A stretch of 64,000 nucleotides of DNA, taken from Lithobates sylvaticus. Taxonomy: Eukaryota > Chordata > Amphibia > Anura > Ranidae. Shown in pieces: positions 48,980-59,590 of the stretch. Under the pieces are notes generated by a model that worked only from the letters and a program-made list of their open reading frames with translations, was not told the origin of the DNA and made no database searches. The stretch is from positions 120,196,490 through 120,260,489 of the forward strand of contig CM053032.1 of NCBI GenBank assembly GCA_028564925.1, read 5' to 3'. The position numbers and the translations under genes are program-made. Numbering within the stretch: the first letter of the stretch is position 1; each line of letters begins with the position of its first letter.

Positions 48980-51900
48980 TCAGCTGCAAGTATGTTAAAA
49001 ATACTCTGATCAAAGTTTCCTTCCTATGAATAAGGTTTTAAGTATTTTTGTAATTTTTTATATATAAGGTTTAATGTTTTATTAATTTTTTATGAATTTT
49101 TTATTAGTTTTTTTTTTATTTTCTTTATTATTAATTTTTTTTTTTCATTAATTTTTTTTTTAATTTTTCATTTTTAATGTTTTTTTTTTTTATTATGAAT
49201 TATTTTTTTCATATTTTGTTTTTTTATTCTTTTTTTTTTTTTTCAATTTTAATTTTTTTATTTTTTTTATTAATTTTTGTTTTAGTTTTAATGTTTGTAA
49301 TTTTTTATTTTTTTTGCTTGTAGGTGTTCCCCTAGCAGTACAATTAATGGGAAGAGGCTTGGGGCACTTAAAGTCAATTGTCATGATAATCGAGTTTAAT
49401 CATTGTCTTTGTGTTCCTTTTCCAGAAATCAGGGAGAGAACAGGTTTGGATACTAAACATTTGTGTTTTGTTTGCAGGTCCGTCAAAGTGAGACAAACAC
49501 GGGGGTTAGGTTATTGTAAATGCATTATCGATTATCACATGGTACCATGAGCTCATTAATTAGTAATTGTTTGCAAACAATGAAAATATTTAAACAATAA
49601 TCTGACAAAACTAAAGAGTTACAAATGAGGTAGCAAATGTTGTGATGAAGTTACAAATGTTTTGTTTTTGTGTTGTTTTTCCCATTAACTTATTGTCTTT
49701 CAGATAAAAAAAAAAACATGTACTCTTCTCAGGAGAAAATCCATGGATGTCTTTAATTAAAAGTTGAGTGTTTGTCATTGTTGTATGGTGGTTGTCTTGT
49801 CATGTTGTTCTTGGGTGATAATGGCCAGACTTTTAATTTTATTCTTTTTTAAATTTTAGTTTTTTTTGTGTTTTTGGGTTTTGGCTTAGTCAGCTATTTT
49901 ATTGTTGTTTTGTTCAGGTGTAAAAAGCTCCAAAAGGTTTAGGCTTTGTACACCTGAAAGGGGATTAGTGCATACATCTTAAAGATAAAGATAAATGCAT
50001 TGTTTTTTTAGTGTTTTAATTTTAGAATTTTTGAGGAACAACATTGACGTCTGTTTTGAATGTTTTGACCATACCATGGGGATCCATTTTAGAGTGGGTT
50101 CTGCCTAAAGAGGTCATGGTTGTTTTTGATAGTTTGGTCAAATTGCAGAAGCCAGGAATACTAAGTTCCTGGGTTCCAAGGAGGGAGATAGGAGTAAATA
50201 TAATAAGCAAGCAGATATTATGGATAAGAATTTGATTCTGCTCTTGTTTTTCAATTCCAGAATCCTGGTGGAGCGAGATTGGAAAGGTTCTGGAAAATGG
50301 ATGACAGATGATCATCTGGTTGGCAGTTTGTCTGTGCCATACCACGCCCCAAATTTATTCCACTAAATATCAGGAGAGACGGGACAAACAAAAAGATTCA
50401 CTTTAACACTTTTTCTTTTCCTATGGACGATCTGGTGCTGAATCTGAAAGACTGTGCCCATCATTAAGACTTGAAACATTTTTTTTTGCTGGACTCTCTC
50501 CTGATGAATGCAAACGTGTTATTAATATACGTACAATGGGTTGGAGGTTGGGGGAAGGAACATAACACATCCAATCCATCAGAACATGAAAATGTAAAAT
50601 ATATATGTTTTTGTTGGAGGGAGTTGAAATAAGAAAAGTTGTGTAATGTAACGGAGTTTATATGGTGCAGGTACCCAGGAGGCGGGCACTTATACATAAT
50701 AAGGTGTCTGTTGGCCGGACTAGAGGGTGTCAGGTGACACATCAATGGGGTGAACATTTCCTTGTATGGGGGAGATGCGCCTGGTTGAGGTCTCACCTGA
50801 GAAGTTGAAACCCTGCACAGGGAATGCCAGTGTATACACACAGGAACATGCTCTGATAGATAAAGGGAGCAAACGCTGACTACCAGAGTACAGTATGCCT
50901 TCACCATATGGCACTGCAACATCTCACAGTGGTTGATAAAACCTATTACCCTATATGTGCTGAGTATACGCTGAATCAAGTGCTGTCATCGTACCAGTGA
51001 ATTACTCCCAGAGATGTGCGGACACAGAAGCAGAATGCTTATCTCTGAGGAGTAACCACAAGAGGAGGCGTGTATTCAGCACTGTATTGGGGGAATAGGA
51101 GCTGGGATGGGTGTTGTTAATGGAATAGACATCGGTATCCTGAGGAACAAACTCTCAGCAATAGCTTGAGCGGGACTTTGTTACTCAAAGAGATTGGTGG
51201 CATCCTTAATAGCATTCACAAAACACCCAGAGTAAATTAGCTCCAGAGTTGGTGAACCATGTTGAGAGGTTGGTGGAGGGTGTGAGGGTACAGGATAGAA
51301 ATCGGTCATGGGCTCTGGCGTACACGCAGTGGCGGGCGGAAGTGTCAACCAGCATCAAGCTGATTTGGCAATCTCTGTTTAAAGGGCAGTGGCCTGATGA
51401 GTTAGCATCACCGCTCAGTAAGACTCTGCCACAACACGTTGCTTACGCTAATCCAAAATGGTGGTCGAATGCCTGGATGGGCTGTACCAGTTTGGAGTGT
51501 GAAAGGTGTTAGGCTGTATGATCCCATACACAGAAGTGCGGACTTGGTCTGTATATTTGGTGGCATCAATGGGCTTACTGATTGGGAATTCTACCTTGTC
51601 GCATTGGAGGCTAAATCACCCACATGGGATCAGAGGAGATGGAAGCAGGTTGATACTTCCCTCGGTCGGAAGCCTGACCATGATGTCCTTTGTATGCCAG
51701 GTCAATACATCATGGTGGTGAACATAAAAATGTTGGGAAGTTATTTCAGGGATCATTGCTGGGGAGGAAGCACCTGGGTGTCGTTTGGGACATAGACGAG
51801 TTTATTTCTTTGTCCTAAAGAATACCGATGTAACGCTAGTCATAAAACTGGAAGGTTCCTTGAACCTAACCATAGGTAGAGGTGCATGGTATACCCTGGG

Positions 51901-52709
51901 CATGGTCTCTGAAATCCAGGCACAGGGATGGAATTATGTGGTTTTATAATTTTTGCAAATTTATATGTGTGATTAAACTCAATATTTATATAGAAGGGTC
52001 TCCCATTTGGCTATGCAAGTTGAGGGACGAATTGACAGTAGAGTCTCTGTGTACAAATTAGAGACCTTGCTGCCAAGTCAGAGCCCTACAATACCGCTGT
52101 GAGCAAGCCTGCCTAATCCCGACCCATATGTACAGTAAAGGGTTATAGGGTTGGGAGCGGGCTGCGTAAATGGACGGGACACATATATATGTATATAGTA
52201 TGGTAATAAGTTGATTTATATTATGGTATAGTGTGACCTATGAGTATTGTAGGTTATTAATATGGGTGAATAAGGCCCTCCTCGAGACTTATCTAAATAA
52301 TAGATCAGTATTTGAGAGCTGTTTCATATGTTGCTCTGAATGTGTACTGGTGAATGGTGAATGAATGGACACCCCTTGCCTGTACTGCATCCGTCCTGAA
52401 GACACCGGAAAGGAGAAGATACCAAAGATACATACTGGTGACATGGAAGCTGTCGCTGAAGAAGGATGTGTCACTCAGTGGCAAAGCGGCACGTGTTGGG
52501 AAGCATAACATGGTAAGACCACAATGGACTGTTCCATAGGAGCTGCTTCTGCACAGGTTGTAAAAATACAACGCATTAAGACGTTTAAAGGACTGTTCTA
52601 TAGGTACTGGTTCGGAAACGCATGTTGGGGACAAAACAGTTATGGACTGTTCAATAGGAGCCATGTCTGAAGAAGGGTGGTATGCGCCTTTTAGTCGCAA
52701 AGCGGGATA
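48980..52709 (+). other. LTR element interior without recognisable genes
   Basis: The T-rich tract at about 49070-49310 follows the gag-like frame. After it, frames of 60-170 codons occur (for example 51249-51512 and 51439-51795), but none shows protease, reverse transcriptase, integrase or envelope motifs that I can recognise. Part of 51.2-51.8 kb could be a worn remnant of a retroviral coding region; I cannot tell which. Confidence 0.5.
52430..52709 (+). repeat. Short tandem repeats before the 3' LTR
   Basis: Three imperfect units of about 65-70 bp carry 'ggactgttc(c/t/a)ataggag' (near 52523, 52590 and 52647). They are interleaved with 'gctgaagaaggatg...ggcaaagcgg' and 'tctgaagaagggtgg...cgcaaagcgg' blocks that end in '...tgttgg', the first bases of the LTR. 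Confidence 0.65.
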
Positions 52710-53500
52710 TGTTGGATTCAATATGAACTCATGTGGTCTCACATCGGTTCCTTCACAGTGCCTTTTTGGAAAGGATACACTCCCCTGATCGGAATGTAGC
52801 CAGTTAAACAACATATGTTACAATGCTGATTCTAATCTGTCTATCTAATTGATTGACTTGAGGCAAGCGCTCAAACCCAAGGTTTGGCCCCAGTCGAATG
52901 AATTGCAATTCATGGACAAACGCTGTCCCTAGTGGACAATTCAGCATACTTCCTGAAGAATGCGACGTGTAAAGGATTTTCTCTTGGACATGTCTATTGG
53001 ATGCAAAGCAAGTGGGATTGGCAAGGGGAGGGGGGGAGTTTTGAATGAGTGAGCTTGGTAAAAGGAATTCGCAGAGAGCTCTTCTCTCTGTTTTCATTCT
53101 ATCTGTTTGCTGGGAATCCCTGACATGAGAAGGTGTCTCTCTGCCTTTTCTCCTATGAACACAGCTGATGATGATTCTATTCAAGCCGCATGGCTTGGCA
53201 GCCATTTTAAGGTTTTCATGGAGGGCCTTGTGATAAGTATCTTTGATATTCTTGTATTATGTGATTTGATTGTAAACTTTGTGATATTGTAATATCTTTT
53301 AATACTTTATGTTAGCGTTCCTGATTCTTGGGAAATAAATAAGATAGTGTTACTAGCAGCAGTTTGTGTTTGGTTTCATAGCTAACCTCATATTATTGTG
53401 ATACTAACAGTAGCATGCGCTCATAGGTTTAACAGACTAACAACATTATAGGGACTAGACAAATTAATATACAGATATAATTATTATATTGCGTACTTCA
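52710..53500 (+). repeat. 3' LTR (791 bp)
   Basis: Same length as the 5' LTR. Four substitutions are visible by eye, all transitions. GTTCT, the target-site duplication, follows directly. Confidence 0.95.
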
Positions 53501-53505
53501 GTTCT

Positions 53506-55189
53506 GATTCAGGCAATTTCAGGAAGAGTTTCCATGTTGAAAGGGAGGCTTCAATAGTTGGTGAGAGCTTGGAGGAATGAGGCACGTGCCCAGATACTAT
53601 TAGTAGATCAAGGAGCTTGCCATTAGGAGATTGGGATCTCTCCAGAGTTTGCCATCTCGTCTCGTGATTGCCAGGAAACCACAATTTCAATTGTGCTAAG
53701 ATGGCTGCATAGTAATAATCTTTAAATAGCACATGACCCACACCTCCGGCTCTTTTCGATTTGATTAATTTATGGAATGCACATTTGGCTCTTTTTCCTT
53801 GCCAGAGGAATCCATTGATCGCGGCCTGAGCACGAGCAAAGAATCTATCTGGCACTGGAATAGGGAGGGTTCGAAACAAATATATAAATTGAGGTAGCAG
53901 TTTTATCTTGAAAGCCGCTAGGCGGCCCGACCAAGTAGATTCATTTTTAGATAAAGATTGTAGCTTTTGAGGTAGTTTTAGTAGAAAGTGTGTGTAATTA
54001 GCTTAAACTAATTTATTTGTGTCTGCTGTTAAAATTACTCAGATAATACAGATATTTTATACACTCCTCCGTCCATTTGTATGGGAACTGTTTCTGAAGT
54101 CTATCTGAAGTATGCTTATCTACTCCTAGCCCCAGGATATATGATTTGTTATCATTGACCTTGTAATAGGACACTTTATTGAACAAGCTTAGAGCTTCAT
54201 GAGCCGCTGCCAGAGAGGAACCCACTTCCGTCAATATCATGATAATGTCATCTGCGAATAGGCTGATGGAGTGTCTATCCTGACCAATGGGGAATCCTAT
54301 TATTTTCGGGTGGCATCTGATGTACGTGGCTAACGGTTCCATCAGTAAATTGAACATAAGGGGTGAGAGTGGGCAACCTTGCCTGGTCCCGTTTGTAATA
54401 CCAAAATGCTTAGAAATGGAGCCAGACATAAACACTTTGGCAGATGGTTTGGAGTAGAGAGCCATAATGGCCGGGAGTATAGGGCCTGAGAAACCGAATG
54501 CCTCTAGTGTCCTGACTAAATAAAGCCAATAAATTCGATCGAAGGCCTTCTCTGCGTCCAGCGCCAGGAGCAGAGAAGGCCTTCGCTGTTTTTTCGCTAA
54601 ATGAATAATGTTGATCATACGTCTGGTTGTGTCGGAGGTTTGCCTATGCTTGGTGAAACCCGACTGGTCAGGGTAAATTAATGTGGGTAGTATATCTAAT
54701 AGGCGAGAAGCAATAAGTTTGGCATAGACTTTCAGGTCTATGTTCAGTAAAGAAATCGGCCTGAAATTGGAGGGGATAGTGGGTTCCTTCCCTGGCTTTG
54801 GCAGAGCGACTATCAGAGCTTCCAACATTTCTGGTGGGAAAGAGGCAGAGGCAGCTGCTTTTGCAAACACTGGAGCTAGGAAGGGGGTTAGTATGTTTTT
54901 GAATTCTTTGTAATACTCGCTACAGAACCCGTCAGGTCCTGGGGATTTGTTCAAGGGCAGCGAGTCAATCATTTTTAGGATTTCCGCTTCAGAAAACGGG
55001 AGGTTTAAGGATTTTAATTGCTGAGGTGTCAATTTGGGAAGTGACAGGTTATTCAAGAAGTAATTTATGACCCGGAGATCTGGTTGAGTAGTAGTTGTAT
55101 CATCTTTCAAGTTATACAAGGACCCATAATAGTGGCTAAAGGCGTCCGCAATTTTTTGGGGATGGAATGCTTTCTTACTGGTTGCTGGG
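53506..55189 (-). pseudogene. L1 'D', 5' segment (reverse transcriptase)
   Basis: Minus-strand RT of L1 D. From 55119 the frame has 'NKSPGPDGFCSEYY', 'FRPISLLNIDLKVYAKLIA', 'LLALDAEKAFDRIYW' (motif A), 'TRQGCPLSPLMF' (motif B) and 'LFADDIIMIL' (motif C, both Asp present). After a stop and a local deletion near 54013, 53879-53506 continues with 'FRTLPIPVPDRFF' and 'INGFLWQGKRAKCAFHKL' until the LTR element. The copy is 5'-truncated at 55189 just before the RT, so the endonuclease is absent, and it is bounded by a 17-bp duplication. Net length without the LTR element is about 3.3 kb. Confidence 0.9.
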
Positions 55190-55206
55190 GTTTATAATTA
55201 TTTTTA

Positions 55207-55470
55207 TACTCATCTTTTATAATTTTTTATTTCATCAAGATTTATTTTAGGATTACTTAAAAATTATTTTCTAGTGTTGTCCATATAATTTTATTTTTTT
55301 GAGTGTCAAGTTACCACAATAACATTATTATCTTGTATTTTTTCTTAACCTTAAGGAGGTTGGTGTCCCTTGTTAATTTGACATAGTCTTTTTGAAATGT
55401 ACCTGCCTACTCACAAACAAAAAAGTATTTTGTGAAAATAAAATATCAATTTATTTTGGATAACAAAATA
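55207..55470. other. AT-rich sequence, Harbinger-family interior (inferred)
   Basis: Resumes the sequence interrupted by L1 D at 43871. It is AT-rich and I see no gene. It leads into the inverted pair at 55475. Confidence 0.4.
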
Positions 55471-55474
55471 AAGA

Positions 55475-56760
55475 GGAAGGCAACGCTGGAGAAACTTTTG
55501 GAATTTGTGAAGCCTTTTGGCCCCCAGGGCACACATCAAGTCTGTGGAAAAGAAAATTGGGATCTTGAGGAATCCATATAATAGGGAGCACAATCTGGTC
55601 CAGGGATCCCAGAGATTAGGACCAGCAGCAGATGACATATCTGTCCCCAGGCTGTGGTACTACAACAGCCTGCGTCTTCTGTCAGACCAGACTGAACCCA
55701 GGCCATCACTTTCTTCTCTTCACTGCAGCCTTCCCTCCACACTGCCCTGCAGCCTTCATTAGAGGCTTTGGATCTGGTGGTGGACTTGTGGCAGGAGGAG
55801 AAGGAGGAGAAGGATGGGCTTGCTCATATATGTGGCTGCTCTCAGTGAGCTGGCCCCTCAACCCCTTCTGAAGGGCCTCAGAAAAAAATTCCCTCTTTTC
55901 CAATTCCAGCAACCCGGTGGCTAGATAGCAGCCATATGCCTATTCAGCATTGGGGGGGGCTCCTGAGGAAATCACTGGCTTCCCTAATGAGGCCCAGTGC
56001 TGCCTCCTCTGTCATTGTCCCCTTCCTGGGCCTTTTGGGGGTAAGGCGGAGGGGAGTCACCTGGGATTAGGTGAGGCTCCTACTGGGCCCAGCCACCTCC
56101 TGGCTGCCACTGGGCATGGCCTCCTCCTGGCTGCCACTGGGCATGGCCACTTCCTGCCTGCCACTTTCCAGACCCTCCTCCTGGCTGAGCTCATCCTGTG
56201 TATAAAAAATGGGCATAGTTGTAGTTTTTGCTTCATCAATCACACACAATTTTCAGCTCATGACTTGCAAATTGAATGTTAATAAATAGAAAACACTATC
56301 ATTCTGACCCCATTATTTTTCAAGCTGGTCACCAACATTTTTGCCCACTACTGTCTAGTGATATGTATACATAATTTTTGGTATAAAATCATTGATTTGT
56401 AAGCAATTATAACATCTAGTTAACATCATTAAAATTAGGACAATAAATATGTCTAATATACCTGGCTCCAGCTGGGCGCATCCACTTCTTCCAGGATGGA
56501 AGGCCCAGGTTATTCTTCGTCAGCCTCTGCTGCGGTGGAGGGCAGGGTGGAGGGAAGGGTCAAAAGAGATTTCCTGGCTTCAGTCTGGTCATCCAGAAAC
56601 CTCAGTTTGTTGTAGTACCACAGCTTGGGGACACATCAGCTGCTGATGCTCCTGATCTGAGGGAAGCCTATTTATTTATGTTTGCTTCAAGTTTGCTTCG
56701 GGGACCCGAGTCTTGACAAATACCAGAAGTTTCTCCAGCGTTGCCTTCCTTACTTGTTTA
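55475..56760. repeat. Diverged inverted pair (about 260-bp arms)
   Basis: 55475-55745 and 56500-56760 are imperfect reverse complements. They share 'aggcaacgctggagaaactt', 'tgtccccaggctgtggtact' (Ts and Gs vary) and 'cagaccagactgaa(c/g)cca'. The arms look roughly 75% identical. Between them lie a CCTCCTGG-rich stretch with 27-bp tandem copies of 'ctggctgccactgggcatgg' (56095-56165) and AT-rich sequence. The arms could be two old opposite copies of an exon-like segment of the Harbinger family. Confidence 0.65.
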
Positions 56761-57088
56761 TTGTAATATAATTTTTCTGTAAGACAATGCACAAGACAAA
56801 AACAAAAAATGTCAGCATAAACTCTCATAATATTATCCCAATATAGGCCTCAATCTTGAAGCAGTATAGGCCACTGTGATGGTCCAAGTTCAAATTTTAC
56901 CTTAGTTTAGGATGCTCACCACTTCCGTCTGTCCTTCCTAAACACACAGATCGGACGTACGTATGTAACGCATGTTAGCTTGATATAGACTGCAGATGTG
57001 TGAAACTATGCCCGCGTCGCCCACCCCTGACGTTCTTTTTCTCTAATATTTCCTGCCCCTTCTTTCTTCAGTGCTCAGTAGGAGCAAC

Positions 57089-58395
57089 ATGGCGGAGACA
57101 CAGGTGCTAATTTTTCATCTAGCGAGGAGGAAAGCCCGGGGCCCTAAATATCTGGATCCAGGAGAAGGAGATTTAAGGCGATTAACATGGCCTTTGAAGG
57201 AATGGTGGAGATGGTAGACATCTTGCGGAGGGAGGATTATTATTGGAAACATGGGCCGTACACCCATCCCAATTTGCGCAAGGACCAAATAATGACAACA
57301 GTTGTGAACACTCTCTGGGGCAGAAATTTGTTGTACGACGGTCCAAAGACTAATTAAGGAAGCGCTGGTCCGACCTTAAACTGAGGGAGCCGGATCAGTA
57401 TCGAAGAATAAATAAGGTGCTTCAAAAAAAGTACTTGTTGTGTGTTCCTATTATGATTATTAACTTGCATGCTGCTCCATGTGCTTTTCTTTACTGTTGT
57501 ACAGTTTTAAATGGCTACTTTCTTTCATCGTTCGTATGAAACATTGTTTGTTTGCAATCATCGTTCGATGTATTTAGCTGATACAGGGTTTTAACTACAT
57601 TTTGGTCATGCTAATTTGTCTTATTAAATGAAGTTTAGGACATTGTTGTCTAGATGTCTTTGAAACTTGAATGAATTGCAAACTTGATTCAGTGAAATGT
57701 AAGGAGAGGACACTCAGCAGCTGTTTACACATCTGGACTCAGGAGCACTAGTGTGGGACACCAGAGCACATTTTTTAGAGTAACCCACACTAGTGCTCCA
57801 GTGGATACTTGGGGTGTCTCCATCTGTGAAACTTGGCCAAAAAATGTAAGTATTCCCGCTTGGTTAAAAGGGAATTAATCAGGTCTTCAACTTGGATCTC
57901 TGCCCAAACAGACAATTGTACACCACTTCAAAGCAATGTTTCATATTCCTATTTCTGGACTCAAATATATGTGTGCTAAGTATACCTTTTGTTTCATTCT
58001 CAGACAGGAGAAAAGACTCAGACACCAGGGACCCCCGACATCGCCACCCAGATTGGCAAATTAGCCCAAGCCCCCCCCCCCCCCCCCCCGAGGATCTGGA
58101 TGAAGGAGAGGTGGAGGAAGTGGGTGAGATGGGCACCCCAACAGTGTCTGACACCCCAGCTTCAGGTAATCTAGGTATGCCTGCATATTTCTAAATACGT
58201 GTTTTTTAACCAATTTTTAGGTGATGTGCTGGTTGTGGAAGAGGAAGCGACGGAACCTTTCACTAGGGCCAGCACCCAAATTCTCATCCAGGAAATAAGG
58301 AAATGGAATGGGGAAATCGACTACATTAGAAATAGACTGAACATTATGGAACAGCAAATGAAGAACATGATAGATGTGTTGGGGAGAATCTAAAG
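57089..58395 (+). pseudogene. Myb/SANT-like protein gene of a Harbinger element, with introns
   Basis: PIF/Harbinger elements encode a Myb/SANT-like protein that helps import the transposase and bind the ends. Exon 1 (57089-about 57411) starts MAETQVLIF. After a frame change it has 'SRRRRFKAINMAFEGMVEMVDILRRE' and 'YYWKHGPYTHPNLRKDQIM'. After another near 57330 it reads 'KRWSDLKLREPDQYRRINK', the third SANT helix style. A GT follows at 57412. Exon 2 (about 58004-58165) has AG before it and GTAAT after it, and encodes an Asp/Glu/Pro-rich linker with Pro8. Exon 3 (58221-58395, AG before it) encodes 'EIRKWNGEIDYIRNRLNIMEQQMKNM', a predicted coiled coil, then stop. At least two frameshifts in exon 1 make it a pseudogene. 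The family link is by motif recognition. Confidence 0.65.
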
Positions 58396-58463
58396 TTTTC
58401 CCTAATCACATCCTGTTTTTTTATATTTTTATATTCCACAAAAAAGTTTGTTATTGTACATTT

Positions 58464-58662
58464 TAAAAGCCAAATTTTGAAGATGCACATGGTGTGCCAA
58501 CATGTGCTTTCTGCCATCGGGGGATCTCAACGTTCTCAGACACGTTTTGTGGGTGCAACCCCTTCCTCGTAACTCTAGTAGGTGAGAGGAAAGGGTTGCA
58601 CCCCCAAAACACATCCATTGATCCCCCAAGTTGTGTGCATCTTCAAAATTTGGCTTTTACAG
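58464..58662. repeat. Imperfect palindrome downstream of the Myb-like gene
   Basis: 'aaaagccaaattttgaagat' (58464) pairs with 'atcttcaaaatttggctttt' (to about 58660), and an inner pair 'ggtgcaacccctt'/'aagggttgcaccc' also matches. The whole can fold into one long hairpin with a loop near 58575. It may be a small MITE or a 3' structural element. Confidence 0.75.
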
Positions 58663-58807
58663 GGGTGACATCACCCCATCTGATGAAGGCAATATCAAGA
58701 CACATAGGAAAGTATTTTTGACACTATAATGTCTGATATTGCCTTTAGTTTTTAGACATTGAACTTTGTAAGTTCCAGAGTTGTGTATGTTATGTTTTAA
58801 AACATGC

Positions 58808-58811
58808 CTGT

Positions 58812-58841
<30 letters not shown>
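58808..58841 (+). repeat. Poly-A tract
   Basis: About 32 consecutive A. It could be the tail of a processed insert or a simple repeat; no retroposon body is recognisable to its left. Confidence 0.7.
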
Positions 58842-58842
<1 letters not shown>

Positions 58843-58988
58843 TATTGGAGGAAAAAAAATGTATAACATTTTCTAAAACGCACATGTGAATGTGCACAGA
58901 GTAAAAATTTTGAAAAACTACAATTTGTGGCTTCTTCTTTCAATGCTCAATACCAGTTTTGTAAGTAATTTTGTGTTTACAGTGACAA

Positions 58989-59330
58989 TGGGGCTTATTT
59001 ACTAAAGGAAAATCCACTTGGCACTACAAGTGCACTAGGAGAACCTAGGAGACAACCAAAAAGAAAAGCAAGCAATAAAGAAATTTCTAGATTTTATCTG
59101 ATCATTTTTTCTTTATTAATAAAAATTAGACATTGTCTGGCATTGCAATGGCCCCCCTACCCGTAAAATAATTAACATATTTCTCCCGAACTTCACGGGC
59201 GCTTTAGGGTGCCAAGCCAGTACGGCCAGTATCCAGGCCATCAGGGAATTGTCTGTAATAATTCCGGCCTCAGGCCCAACTGAGGCTATATAATTTGTTG
59301 AATTTTTTCTTAAATAATTGTGCAGCAGGG
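58989..59330 (-). pseudogene. Harbinger end with transposase C-terminal fragment
   Basis: The tip 'gggcttatttactaaagg' followed by 'aaatccacttgg' is typical of a frog Harbinger family. Inside it, on the minus strand near 59205-59135, the sequence encodes 'VREKYVNYFTGRGAIAMPDNV' and a stop, like the C-terminal end of HARBI-type nucleases ('VRDNYVQYF'). Upstream codons (59330-59205) are in mixed frames. The rest of the transposase is missing: the hAT-like element starts at about 59331. The family differs from the element carrying the Myb-like gene, judging by the tips. Confidence 0.6.
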
Positions 59331-59590
59331 ATGAGCTTTATGTTCGAGTCGAACTCATGTTCGACTCGAACATTGGCTGTTCGCCAGTTCGCCGAACAAC
59401 GAACAATTTTGGGTGTTCGCGGCGATTCGAAAGCGGCTAGACCCGCTTTAAATGTCTATGGGAGAAATCAAAAGTGATAATTTTAAAGGCTTATCTGCAT
59501 GGTATTGTCATAAAAAGTGTTTGGGGACCTGGGTCCTGCCCCAGGGGACATGTATCAATGCAAAAAAAGTTTTAAAAATGGCTGTTTTTT

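Larger units (their letters stand above)
45471..53500 (+). mobile_element. Recent LTR retroelement with gag-like frame (fossil)
   Basis: An LTR element of 8,030 bp, flanked by the 5-bp duplication GTTCT (45466-45470 and 53501-53505), inside L1 D. Parts: 5' LTR, a possible primer-binding site starting TGGCACCCCACC at 46264, a gag-like frame, a long T-rich stretch, about 3.5 kb without recognisable protein motifs, short tandem repeats and the 3' LTR. I see no reverse transcriptase, so the element looks incomplete or non-autonomous. The two LTRs differ at 4 of 791 positions, so it is young. It is probably related to vertebrate endogenous retroviruses or a close LTR lineage; the exact family is not clear. 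Confidence 0.9.

Noticed and set aside
48808-49384. Lys-rich frame and T-run as a terminator
   Set aside because: The window is eukaryotic; the T-runs are simple sequence and do not follow a stable hairpin.
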